A stretch of DNA of 36,712 nt. Origin: Gammaproteobacteria bacterium. GTDB taxonomy: Bacteria; Pseudomonadota; Gammaproteobacteria; SZUA-140. The notes under the pieces were generated by a model. The model saw only the letters and a list, made by a program, of their open reading frames with translations, was not told the DNA's origin and made no database searches. Shown one piece after another: positions 1 through 7,614 of the stretch. Positions within the stretch are counted from its first letter, which is position 1, and every line of letters starts with the position of its first letter. The translations under genes were made by a program, and so were the position numbers. The DNA lies in contig WFNO01000043.1 of the NCBI GenBank assembly GCA_015488555.1, positions 1-36,712 on the forward strand, in the 5' to 3' direction.

Positions 1-171
1 GGTGCCCGCCTCTCCCGCACGGGGGGATTCGCCGCCCGCGTGTTCTCCCTGGTCACCGAGACCGCGGAGGACAGCCGACCCAGGCCCATCACCTTGACCT
101 GCTGCCTCGCCCCGCCCCTACACCAATGGCTCTACCCCCTCACCCTCACCCTCCTCCTCGGGGGTCGGTGA
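1..171 (+). CDS. Possible 3' end of an unidentified gene (partial)
   Basis: The frame starting at base 1 is open for 56 codons and ends at TGA 169-171, inside the left arm of the inverted-repeat element. Its first thirty or so codons almost all end in G or C, which matches real genes in this GC-rich window. I do not recognise the peptide (GARLSRTGGFAARV at the start, ending LTLTLLLGGR). If real, this is the C-terminus of a gene convergent with glgB, and the repeat element supplies its stop codon too. The window gives no start, domain or motif, so this could also be non-coding GC-rich sequence. Confidence 0.3.
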   Translation, partial: GARLSRTGGFAARVFSLVTETAEDSRPRPITLTCCLAPPLHQWLYPLTLTLLLGGR

Positions 172-487
172 CAATTGAGAACCATTCCCAACAAGGGGTC
201 GGTGACAAACGCATATCATTCTCATTTGCTTACCATGTCGGGCATGGCAAGTGATTGATTATCGGACTGATCCTCGCACCCCGGTTCGTTCTTTCTTTGG
301 ATCTTTCTCACACAATTCGTCTCAAGGGTTTGCTGGAATCAGGCAAGGCTTGTCCAAGGAGAGATGGTTTCATAAGGAGCTGATTTTTGGGGGGTCGAAC
401 CACATGGAGATGAGAATGGTTTTTATTTGTCACCGACCCCTTGTTGGGAATGGTTCTCAATTGTCACCGACCCCCTGGAGGAGGAGG
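150..487. repeat. Inverted-repeat (MITE/REP-like) element at the glgB 3' end
   Basis: The left arm (160-209) and right arm (426-475) are perfect 50-bp reverse complements. Each arm holds two direct copies of GGGGTCGGTGACAA (161-174 and 195-208 on the left, mirrored at 461-474 and 427-440). The pairing continues inward: after a 7-base mismatch block, CATTCTCAT (217-225) pairs with 410-418. Outward, CCTCCTCCTC (150-159) pairs with 478-487 across a two-base offset. The loop is about 185 bases and has no convincing gene. The element covers the end of glgB. Its GGGGTCGG core recurs in the malQ-glgP repeat. Such iterated GGGGTC motifs resemble the REP-like sequences mobilised by Y1/RAYT-type transposases, but no transposase is in the window, so family assignment is inference. 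Confidence 0.85.
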
Positions 488-2646
488 CCGGCGAGGGGGG
501 GGAGGGTGATTTCCAGGGAATAGGGGCGGCCCATCCAGGGCAGGGGCTCGGCCTGCAGCCAGCCGCCATTGCCGATGTTGCTGCCGCCGTAGTAGGTGGA
601 GTCGGAGTTGAGCAATTCCCGGTACCGGCCGGGTGCGGGGACGCCGATGCGGTACCGATAGCGCGGCACGGGCGTGAAGTTCAGGGCCACCACCAAAGTC
701 TGTTCCTCGCAGCGGCGCAGATAGGTGAGTACCGACTGGGCGGCGTCGTGGCAGTCGATCCATTCGAATGCCTGGGCCTCGAAGTCGTATCGGTGCAGGG
801 CCGGGGCGCTGCAGTAGAGGGCGTTGAGATCCCGGATCAGCTGCCGCACGCCCTGGTGCAGGGGATAGTCCAACAGGTACCAGTCGAGTGCGCCGTCGGC
901 GTTCCATTCCCGGCCCTGGGCGAATTCGCAGCCCATGAAGAGCAGTTTCTTGCCGGGATGGGTGAACAGGTAGGTGTAGAGCAGGCGCAGGTTGGCGAAG
1001 CGCTGCCATTCGTCTCCCGGCATCTTGTTGAGCAGGGAGCGCTTGCCGTGCACCACCTCGTCGTGGGAGAAGGGCAGGATGAAGTTCTCCGTGTAGGCGT
1101 AGAGCTGGCTGAAGGTGAGCAGGTCGTGGTGGTAGTGGCGGTGGATGGGGTCCTTGCTCATGTAGTTCAGGGTGTCGTTCATCCAGCCCATGTTCCATTT
1201 CATGCTGAAGCCCAGCCCGCCCAACCAGGTGGGACGCGATACCATGGGCCAGGAGGTGCTCTCCTCGGCCATCATCAGGGTGCCCGGGTGTAACTCATGC
1301 GTGAGGTTGTTGAGTTCGCGCAGGAAGTCGATGGCTTCCAGGTTTTCGTTGCCGCCGTGGATGTTGGGGGTCCATTCCCCGGGGCCGCGCGAGTAATCCA
1401 GATAGAGCATGGAGGCCACGGCATCCACCCGCAAGCCGTCGATGTGGAATTCCTCGAGCCAATAGAGGGCGCTGGAGATGAGGAAGTTCTTCACCTCGTG
1501 ACGGCCGTAGTTGAAGATCAGGGTGCCCCAGTCGCGATGTTCGCCGCGGCGCGGATCGGCGTGTTCATAGAGGGCGCTGCCGTCGAAGAAGGCCAGGGCA
1601 TGGGCGTCCTTGGGGAAATGGCCCGGGGCCCAGTCCAGGAAGACACCGATATCGTGCCGATGGCAGTAGTCGACGAAGTAGCGGAAATCGTCGGGTGTAC
1701 CGAAGCGGCTGGTGGGGGCGTAGTAACCGGTGGTCTGATAGCCCCAGGAGCCGTCGAAGGGGTGTTCGGTCACCGGCAACAGTTCGATGTGGGTGAAGCC
1801 CAGGGGTTTGACATAGTCCACCAGGCGATGGGCCAGTTCCCGGTAGTCGAGAAAGCGGCCTTGTTCGTCCCGCTGCCAGGAGCCCAGGTGCACCTCGTAG
1901 ATGGAGAGCGGGGCGTGCAGCCAGTTCCATTGCCGGCGCCGGGCCAGCCAGTCGTCGTCCTGCCAGGCGTAGTCGCTGGGGGCAGTGGTGAGGGCCGCTG
2001 TCTGGGGACGTAGTTCGAAGCGTTTGCCATAGGGGTCGCTCTTCACCAGAATGGCACCCGTGGCGCGGTTGCGGATCTCGAACTTGTACAGTTCACCCGC
2101 TCCCAGGCCGGGCAGGAACAACTCCCACACCCCGCTCGCGCCCCGTACCCGCATGGGATGGCGGCGGCCGTCCCAGGCGTTGAAGTCTCCCACCACGCTC
2201 ACCCGCTCGGCGTTGGGGGCCCAGACGGCGAACAACATGCCCTGGATGCCGTCCACTTCGTGGAGATTGGCGCCGAGGAAGCGATAGGCGTGGCGGTGCC
2301 GGCCTTCGCCGAACAGATACAGGTCGTAGTCCGGGATCTGCGGCGGCAGGCAATAGGGGTCGAAGGCGGTGTGGGTATGGCCGTTGGCCAGGGTCCAGCG
2401 CAGGCGGTAGCGTTGCGGCACGCGGCCGGGCCTGCCCGTCCACTGGAAGAGATCGGTGTCCCCCACGCGTTGCATCGCTTCGCCGAGCTCCACGATGGTC
2501 ACGCTCACGGCCTCGGGGATGAAGGCCCGCACCACTTCCCTGTCACCTTTCCGGTGCCGGCCCAGATAGGCGAAGGGATCGTGGTGTCTGGCTTCCAGGA
2601 TCTTGCGGGCGTCGGCGGGGAGCGAGGGTGCGGTGAGTGTATCCAT
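457..2646 (-). CDS. glgB: 1,4-alpha-glucan branching enzyme GlgB
   Basis: The enzyme forms alpha-1,6 branches in glycogen by cutting and transferring alpha-1,4 glucan chains in the cytoplasm. The 729-residue product matches the usual length of about 730. An N-terminal CBM48-type region ([20 protein letters not shown], about 141-160) precedes the GH13 barrel. Catalytic motifs are visible: DGLRVDAV with nucleophile Asp408, MMAEES with Glu461, and [10 protein letters not shown] with Asp529. The ATG at 2646 was chosen because it gives the family N-terminus; the frame stays open further upstream but adds unrelated residues. The gene is divergent from glgC across a 225-bp gap. The last five codons (GVGDN) and the stop lie inside the right arm of the inverted-repeat element, so the C-terminal tail is repeat-derived. 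Confidence 0.97.
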   Translation of the reverse strand: MDTLTAPSLPADARKILEARHHDPFAYLGRHRKGDREVVRAFIPEAVSVTIVELGEAMQRVGDTDLFQWTGRPGRVPQRYRLRWTLANGHTHTAFDPYCLPPQIPDYDLYLFGEGRHRHAYRFLGANLHEVDGIQGMLFAVWAPNAERVSVVGDFNAWDGRRHPMRVRGASGVWELFLPGLGAGELYKFEIRNRATGAILVKSDPYGKRFELRPQTAALTTAPSDYAWQDDDWLARRRQWNWLHAPLSIYEVHLGSWQRDEQGRFLDYRELAHRLVDYVKPLGFTHIELLPVTEHPFDGSWGYQTTGYYAPTSRFGTPDDFRYFVDYCHRHDIGVFLDWAPGHFPKDAHALAFFDGSALYEHADPRRGEHRDWGTLIFNYGRHEVKNFLISSALYWLEEFHIDGLRVDAVASMLYLDYSRGPGEWTPNIHGGNENLEAIDFLRELNNLTHELHPGTLMMAEESTSWPMVSRPTWLGGLGFSMKWNMGWMNDTLNYMSKDPIHRHYHHDLLTFSQLYAYTENFILPFSHDEVVHGKRSLLNKMPGDEWQRFANLRLLYTYLFTHPGKKLLFMGCEFAQGREWNADGALDWYLLDYPLHQGVRQLIRDLNALYCSAPALHRYDFEAQAFEWIDCHDAAQSVLTYLRRCEEQTLVVALNFTPVPRYRYRIGVPAPGRYRELLNSDSTYYGGSNIGNGGWLQAEPLPWMGRPYSLEITLPPLAGLLLQGVGDN

Positions 2647-2786
2647 GACGCGTGCGTTTTGGATGGGTGAGGTGTTCGAAGTGTGGGGGTTGCGTTCGTT
2701 TTCGTTTGTCTTGTTTTTCCTTCTGCCGCCCCTGTCTGCACCGCGAATTCCCGCTGATGGTCGCGGCACCGCTCGAGACGAGGGCG

Positions 2787-2816
2787 TTGGTGCGCCGTGC
2801 GGGTTAATGATAGCAT
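2787..2816 (+). promoter_or_regulatory. Candidate glgC promoter
   Basis: TTGGTG (2787-2792) and TAGCAT (2811-2816) are 18 bases apart in the glgB-glgC divergent gap, about 55 bases before the glgC start. Both hexamers are only fair matches to the sigma-70 consensus. I see no clear promoter for glgB on the other strand. Confidence 0.3.
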
Positions 2817-2871
2817 AGGGCCCGGGTCATACGCGGCCCGAAGACGAGGGTTGAGGCGGGAGAGCAGGTCC

Positions 2872-4203
2872 ATGCAGCAGCGAGCGGCACCCGGTTCGAA
2901 TACCGGCACGCAGGCAAACGTGAAAACGGGTGCAGAGAACGGCCAGGATCCCCGCTTCGTCAGCAAGCTCACCCGGGATACGGTGGCATTGATCCTCGCC
3001 GGCGGCCGCGGCACGCGTTTGAAGCAGCTCACTCAGTGGCGGGCCAAACCTGCGGTTCATTTCGGCGGCAAGTTCCGCATCATCGATTTCCCCCTTTCCA
3101 ATTGCATCAACTCGGGCATCCGCCGCATCGCGGTGCTCACCCAATACAAGGCCCATTCCCTGATTCAACACATCCAGCGCGGCTGGGGCTTCCTGCGCGC
3201 CGAGCTGGGCGAGTTCGTGGAGCTGGTACCGGCCCAGCAGCGCGTCGCCGATACCTGGTATGCAGGTACCGCCGACGCCGTGTTCCAGAATCTCGACATC
3301 ATCCGCGGCTACGGCGCCTCCTACGTGCTCATTCTCGCCGGCGATCACATCTACAAGATGGACTATGGCCCCATGCTGGCCCACCACGTGGCCAGGGGAG
3401 CGGACATGACCATCGGTTGCCTGGAGGTGTCCCTGGAGGAGGCCCGTGCCTTCGGCGTCATGTCCGTGGACGAGACGGGACGGGTGGTGGATTTCCACGA
3501 AAAGCCGGAGCGCCCGCAACCCATTCCCGGGGCGCCCGACCGGGCCCTGGTTTCCATGGGCATCTATGTGTTCAACACCCAGTTCCTGTGCGAGGAACTG
3601 CAGCGCGACGCCAGCGAGCAGGGTTCCAGCCACGACTTCGGCAAGGACGTCATCCCCCGCGCCATACACGAAAAATATTGCGTGCATGCCTACTCCTTTC
3701 GCGATCCGGCCAGCGGCCGCCAGGCCTACTGGCGGGACGTGGGCACGGTGGACGCCTTCTGGGAGGCCAACATGGAACTCATCGGCGTGGTGCCGGAACT
3801 CAACCTCTATGACGAGCAGTGGCCCATCTGGACCTACCAGGCCCAGCTGCCGCCGGCCAAGTTCATCTTCGACGACGACGGGCGCCGGGGCATGGCGGTG
3901 GATTCCATGGTCTCCGGCGGTTGTATCGTCTCCGGGGCCCTGGTGCGCCGTTCCCTGCTGTTCTCGGGCGTGCACGTCCACTCCTACGCGGAGGTGGAGG
4001 ACTGTGTGGTGATGCCCAATGTGGACATCGGCGAGCGCTCCCGCCTGCGCAAGGCGGTGATCGACGAGGGTTGCCGTATCCCGGAGGGCATGGTGATCGG
4101 GGAGGATGCGGCGGCCGACACCGAGCGCTTCCACGTCAGCCCCCAGGGGGTGGTGCTGGTCACCCCGGAGATGCTGGGACAGGAATACGCCCGTGTCCGC
4201 TGA
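2872..4203 (+). CDS. glgC: Glucose-1-phosphate adenylyltransferase GlgC
   Basis: The enzyme makes ADP-glucose from glucose-1-phosphate and ATP, the committed step of bacterial glycogen synthesis. The 443-residue product has the nucleotide-binding motif GGRGTR (44-49), the [15 protein letters not shown] stretch that holds the lysine linked to fructose-bisphosphate activation in E. coli, the [20 protein letters not shown] region, [10 protein letters not shown], and the C-terminal beta-helix ending EGMVIGEDA. It aligns with E. coli GlgC over essentially its whole length. ATG 2872 follows a GGGAGAG ribosome-binding site; starting at 2797 would add 25 unlike residues. The N-terminus is still about ten residues longer than in E. 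coli. The 3' end overlaps the GH57 gene by 11 bases, implying co-transcription and coupled translation. Confidence 0.97.
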   Translation: MQQRAAPGSNTGTQANVKTGAENGQDPRFVSKLTRDTVALILAGGRGTRLKQLTQWRAKPAVHFGGKFRIIDFPLSNCINSGIRRIAVLTQYKAHSLIQHIQRGWGFLRAELGEFVELVPAQQRVADTWYAGTADAVFQNLDIIRGYGASYVLILAGDHIYKMDYGPMLAHHVARGADMTIGCLEVSLEEARAFGVMSVDETGRVVDFHEKPERPQPIPGAPDRALVSMGIYVFNTQFLCEELQRDASEQGSSHDFGKDVIPRAIHEKYCVHAYSFRDPASGRQAYWRDVGTVDAFWEANMELIGVVPELNLYDEQWPIWTYQAQLPPAKFIFDDDGRRGMAVDSMVSGGCIVSGALVRRSLLFSGVHVHSYAEVEDCVVMPNVDIGERSRLRKAVIDEGCRIPEGMVIGEDAAADTERFHVSPQGVVLVTPEMLGQEYARVR

Positions 4204-5914
4204 GACACGGCTCAAGGTGGTGCTGTGCTGGCACATGCACCAGCCGAGTTATCTGGACCTGGCCGGCGGGCGCTACCAGTTGCCCTGGACCTACCTGCAC
4301 GCCATCAAGGACTACGTGGACATGGCCGCTCTGCTGGAGGAGAACCCGCGGGCGCGGGCGGTGGTCAATTTCGCCCCCATCCTGCTGGACCAGATCGAGG
4401 ATTACGCCCGCCGCGTGGCGGCCCATCTGCAAGAGGGCGCGCCGGTGGGGGATCCGGTGCTGGCGGCGCTCACCGCCGATGAATTTCCCGTCGGGGCCGA
4501 GCAGCGCGCGGCCCTGATCCGGGCTTGCCTGCGGGCCAACGAGGAACGCCTCATCAAGCGCTTTGCGCCGTACGGGCGCCTGGCGGAGCTGGCCGCCATG
4601 GTGCTGCAGGAGGAAGGGGCCGGCGATGCCCGTTATCTGAGCGATGCCTATCTGGCCGACCTGGTCACCTGGTACCATCTGGCCTGGCTGGGGGAGACGG
4701 TGCGCCGCGGGGATGGGCGCGTGCAGGCCCTGTTGGAGAAGGGGCAGGCTTACACGCCCGAGGACCGGCGCACGCTCATGACCATCATCGGTGAACTGCT
4801 GGGCGGCGTGGTGGGTCGCTACCGGGCGCTGGCGCAGGACGGCCGGGTGGAGCTGTCCGTCACCCCTTATGCCCATCCCATACTGCCCTTGCTCCTGGAT
4901 TTTCACAGCGCCCGCGAGGTGTTGTGCGACATCGCCCTGCCTGGCTGTGCGGCCTATCCCGGCGGCGAGGCACGCGCGCGCTGGCACATCGAACAGGGCC
5001 TGGCCGGCTTTCGCCGGCATTTCGGCTTCGATCCCCAGGGCTGCTGGCCGGCGGAGGGCGGGGTCAGCGAGCGCCTGCTGTCCCTGCTGGGAGAGTACGG
5101 CTTCCAGTGGACGGCCTCGGGGGAGAGCGTGCTGCGCAACAGCCTGGCCCATTGTGAACTGCAACAGCAACATCCCCTGGAGGACCGCTTGCATCGCCCC
5201 TATCGCATCGGTGACAGGGAGGGACCGGTGTGTTTCTTCCGCGACGACGGACTGTCCGATCTCATCGGCTTCACCTATGCCTCCTGGCACGCCGACGATG
5301 CCGTGAACAATCTCGTCCACCACCTGGAGAACATCGCCGACTGCTGTGCGGGCGACCCGCACCGGGTGGTGGCCATCATCATGGACGGCGAGAATGCCTG
5401 GGAGACCTATCCGGAGAACGGCTATCACTTCCTCACGGCCCTGTACGCCCGGCTGGCGGAGCACCCGCGCCTGCAGCTCACCACTTTCGCCGAGTGCCTG
5501 GCGGGAGGCATGGAATGCCGGCGCCTGTCGCGCCTCACGGCCGGGAGCTGGGTGTACGGTACCTTTTCCACCTGGATCGGCGACCCCGACAAGAACCGGG
5601 GCTGGGACCTGCTGTGCGCCGCCAAGGAGGCCTTCGACGGGGTACAGGCCCAGGGCCGTCTGGACGCCGCCGCCATGGCGCGGGCCGAGCGGCAGCTGGC
5701 CGTGTGCGAGGGATCGGACTGGTTCTGGTGGTTCGGAGATTACAACCCGGCGGAGACGGTGAGCGATTTCGAGCGCCTCTACCGCCTGCATCTGGCCAAT
5801 CTCTACCGTTTCCTGGAGCTGCCCGTACCGGACGAGATCGGCCGGGTGATCAGCACGGGTGGCGGCAGCCCGGAGATGGGTGGGGTCATGCGCCACGGGC
5901 AGGCCGGCGCCTGA
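4193..5914 (+). CDS. Glycoside hydrolase family 57 protein (alpha-amylase/glucanotransferase-like)
   Basis: This predicted cytoplasmic 573-residue protein belongs to GH57, whose members hydrolyse or transfer alpha-1,4 (or branch alpha-1,6) glucans. Motifs fit the family: [11 protein letters not shown] near the N-terminus (motif 1), [11 protein letters not shown] in mid-protein, and [16 protein letters not shown], which resembles the motif carrying the second catalytic acid. The GTG at 4193 overlaps the glgC stop by 11 bases; no better start precedes the conserved N-terminus. malQ begins 9 bases after the stop. Sitting between glgC and malQ, it probably trims or rearranges glycogen or maltodextrin. 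The exact specificity (amylase, 4-alpha-glucanotransferase or branching enzyme) cannot be read from these motifs alone. Confidence 0.9.
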   Translation: MSAETRLKVVLCWHMHQPSYLDLAGGRYQLPWTYLHAIKDYVDMAALLEENPRARAVVNFAPILLDQIEDYARRVAAHLQEGAPVGDPVLAALTADEFPVGAEQRAALIRACLRANEERLIKRFAPYGRLAELAAMVLQEEGAGDARYLSDAYLADLVTWYHLAWLGETVRRGDGRVQALLEKGQAYTPEDRRTLMTIIGELLGGVVGRYRALAQDGRVELSVTPYAHPILPLLLDFHSAREVLCDIALPGCAAYPGGEARARWHIEQGLAGFRRHFGFDPQGCWPAEGGVSERLLSLLGEYGFQWTASGESVLRNSLAHCELQQQHPLEDRLHRPYRIGDREGPVCFFRDDGLSDLIGFTYASWHADDAVNNLVHHLENIADCCAGDPHRVVAIIMDGENAWETYPENGYHFLTALYARLAEHPRLQLTTFAECLAGGMECRRLSRLTAGSWVYGTFSTWIGDPDKNRGWDLLCAAKEAFDGVQAQGRLDAAAMARAERQLAVCEGSDWFWWFGDYNPAETVSDFERLYRLHLANLYRFLELPVPDEIGRVISTGGGSPEMGGVMRHGQAGA

Positions 5915-5922
5915 ATGCCGCC

Positions 5923-7437
5923 GTGACGGGCGCGCAGGCCGTGGTCCAGGAACCCTTCGCCCGACGCCGGGCCGGTATCCTGCTGCATCCCACCTCCCTG
6001 CCCGGGCGCTGGGGCAGTGGCGAACTCGGACACGAGGCGCGGGCCTTCGTGGATTTCCTGGCCGCCGCCGGCCAGACGGTGTGGCAGACCCTGCCACTGG
6101 GCCCCACCCATCACGACGGCTCCCCCTACCAGTGCCTGTCGGTGCAGGCCGGCAATCCACAACTGATCGCCATCGACGAACTCATCGCCCGCGGCTGGCT
6201 GGAGGAAGGCCGGGCCCAGGTCCTCTTCGCCCATACCGCCCAGGGGGTGGTGCAGCGCCGGTTCCGCCTGCTGGCCGCCGCCTACGAGGGTTTCCGGGAG
6301 CGTGCCGATGATCAGGAGCGGGCGGCGCTGGCGGCCTTCGTCGAGCGCGAGGCCCATTGGCTGGAGGATTTCGCCCTCTATCAGGCCCTGCGCCGTGAAC
6401 ACGGGGGGCGCGACTGGTCGCAATGGCCGCCGCCGCTGCGCGACCGCGAACCCGAGGCCCTGGCCCAGGCGCGCAGGCGCCTGGCGCCGTTCATTGCCCA
6501 GATCCATTTCGAGCAGTATCTCTTCTTCAACCAGTGGCAGGCGCTGAAGCGTTATGCCAACGAACGCGGCGTATTGTTGTTCGGGGACCTGCCCATCTTC
6601 GTGGCCTACGACAGTGTGGACGTCTGGACCCAGCGCCACTTCTTCAAACTGGACGAGCAGGGACGGCCGCAGGTGGTGGCGGGGGTGCCGCCCGACTATT
6701 TCTCCGCCACCGGCCAGCGCTGGGGCAATCCCCTCTATCGCTGGGAGGCCATGGAGGCCGACGGTTTCTCCTGGTGGCGGCAGCGGGTGGCCATGCAGTT
6801 GCGCCTGTTCGATCTGGTGCGCATCGATCACTTCCGCGGCTTCGAGGCCTCCTGGGAAATTCCGGCCGGCGAGCGCACCGCCGTCCACGGGCATTGGGTG
6901 CCGGTTCCGGGCGAACGCCTGTTCGCCGCGCTGCGCGAGCACTTCGGGCGCCTGCCTTTCGTGGCCGAGGACCTGGGCGTCATCACGCCGGAGGTGACGG
7001 CCCTGCGCGAGCGCTACGGCCTGCCGGGCATGCGCATCCTGCAGTTCGCCTTCGAGGGCGGCGGTGACAATCCTTATCTGCCGCACAATCACGAGCGCCA
7101 CACGGTGGTGTATACCGGCACCCACGACAACGACACCACCCTGGGCTGGTTCCAGCACCTGGACGACGCGCTCCGCCGGCGGGTCATGGATTATCTGGGG
7201 CTGGAGGCGGAACAGGCCCGGGACATGCCCTGGCCCCTCATTCGTGCCGCCCAGGCTTCGGTGGCGGTGCTGGCCATGGTGCCCATGCAGGATGTCATGG
7301 GGCTGGACAGCCGCCATCGCCTCAATGTGCCGGGTATCGCCTCCGGCAACTGGCGCTGGCGTTTCCAGTGGGAGCAGGTGCCTGCGGACGCCGCCGCCCG
7401 CCTGCACCATCTGGCGGAACTCTACGGCCGCCTCTAA
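5923..7437 (+). CDS. malQ: 4-alpha-glucanotransferase (amylomaltase) MalQ
   Basis: MalQ transfers alpha-1,4-glucan segments between maltodextrins, allowing short chains to be used by glucan phosphorylase. The 504-residue protein has the GH77 signatures RRAGILLHPTSLPG at the N-terminus, GDLPIFVAYDSVDVW, VRIDHFRGFEASWEIP (nucleophile Asp in RIDHF), VAEDLGVITPEV (acid/base Glu) and TGTHDNDTTLGW. The chosen GTG at 5923 is the first plausible start after the GH57 stop, 9 bases away; the frame runs open far upstream but only as a shadow of the GH57 gene. A GTG about 18 bases later is also possible. It is the last gene of the glgC unit and converges on glgP, with the inverted-repeat element directly after its stop. 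Confidence 0.95.
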   Translation: MTGAQAVVQEPFARRRAGILLHPTSLPGRWGSGELGHEARAFVDFLAAAGQTVWQTLPLGPTHHDGSPYQCLSVQAGNPQLIAIDELIARGWLEEGRAQVLFAHTAQGVVQRRFRLLAAAYEGFRERADDQERAALAAFVEREAHWLEDFALYQALRREHGGRDWSQWPPPLRDREPEALAQARRRLAPFIAQIHFEQYLFFNQWQALKRYANERGVLLFGDLPIFVAYDSVDVWTQRHFFKLDEQGRPQVVAGVPPDYFSATGQRWGNPLYRWEAMEADGFSWWRQRVAMQLRLFDLVRIDHFRGFEASWEIPAGERTAVHGHWVPVPGERLFAALREHFGRLPFVAEDLGVITPEVTALRERYGLPGMRILQFAFEGGGDNPYLPHNHERHTVVYTGTHDNDTTLGWFQHLDDALRRRVMDYLGLEAEQARDMPWPLIRAAQASVAVLAMVPMQDVMGLDSRHRLNVPGIASGNWRWRFQWEQVPADAAARLHHLAELYGRL

Positions 7438-7441
7438 TCAT

Positions 7442-7590
7442 GGGGTCATAATCAATGGGGTCGAATCAATGGGGTCGGAGTAAATTGAATCAAGAAATCA
7501 ATTGAACTGAGAGTCAATATCATTGGATCTACTGGAGCAGGAACGCCGGCCTCATTGGTTCAATTTACTCCGACCCCATTGATTGACCCC
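7442..7590. repeat. Inverted-repeat (REP-like) element between malQ and glgP
   Basis: Arms 7464-7489 and 7559-7584 are perfect 26-bp reverse complements with core GGGGTCGGAGTAAATTGAA. The pairing extends outward with a single-base indel. GGGGTC is iterated three times on the left (7442, 7457, 7471) and twice on the right as GACCCC (7572, 7585), spaced about 13-15 bases. About 69 bases separate the arms. The core resembles the element at 150-487. It fills the gap between two convergent genes, so the RNA could fold as a hairpin from either direction and help end transcription, although no U-tract follows. Mobilisation by a Y1/RAYT-type transposase is inference. Confidence 0.85.
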
Positions 7591-7614
7591 ATTGATTTCT
7601 AACGGGCCTGGCGC

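Noticed and set aside
251-523. 90-codon open frame inside the first inverted-repeat element
   Set aside because: Codon use differs from real genes here, no ribosome-binding site is evident, and it ends inside the glgB 3' region.
2827-4236. Long minus-strand frame opposite glgC
   Set aside because: It is a GC-driven shadow of glgC, rich in His/Gly/Val with no domain pattern.
4160-6160. Very long open frame on the minus strand opposite the GH57 and malQ genes
   Set aside because: It lies wholly antisense to two genes with clear family motifs; high GC content removes stops from opposite frames. No motif is recognisable in it.
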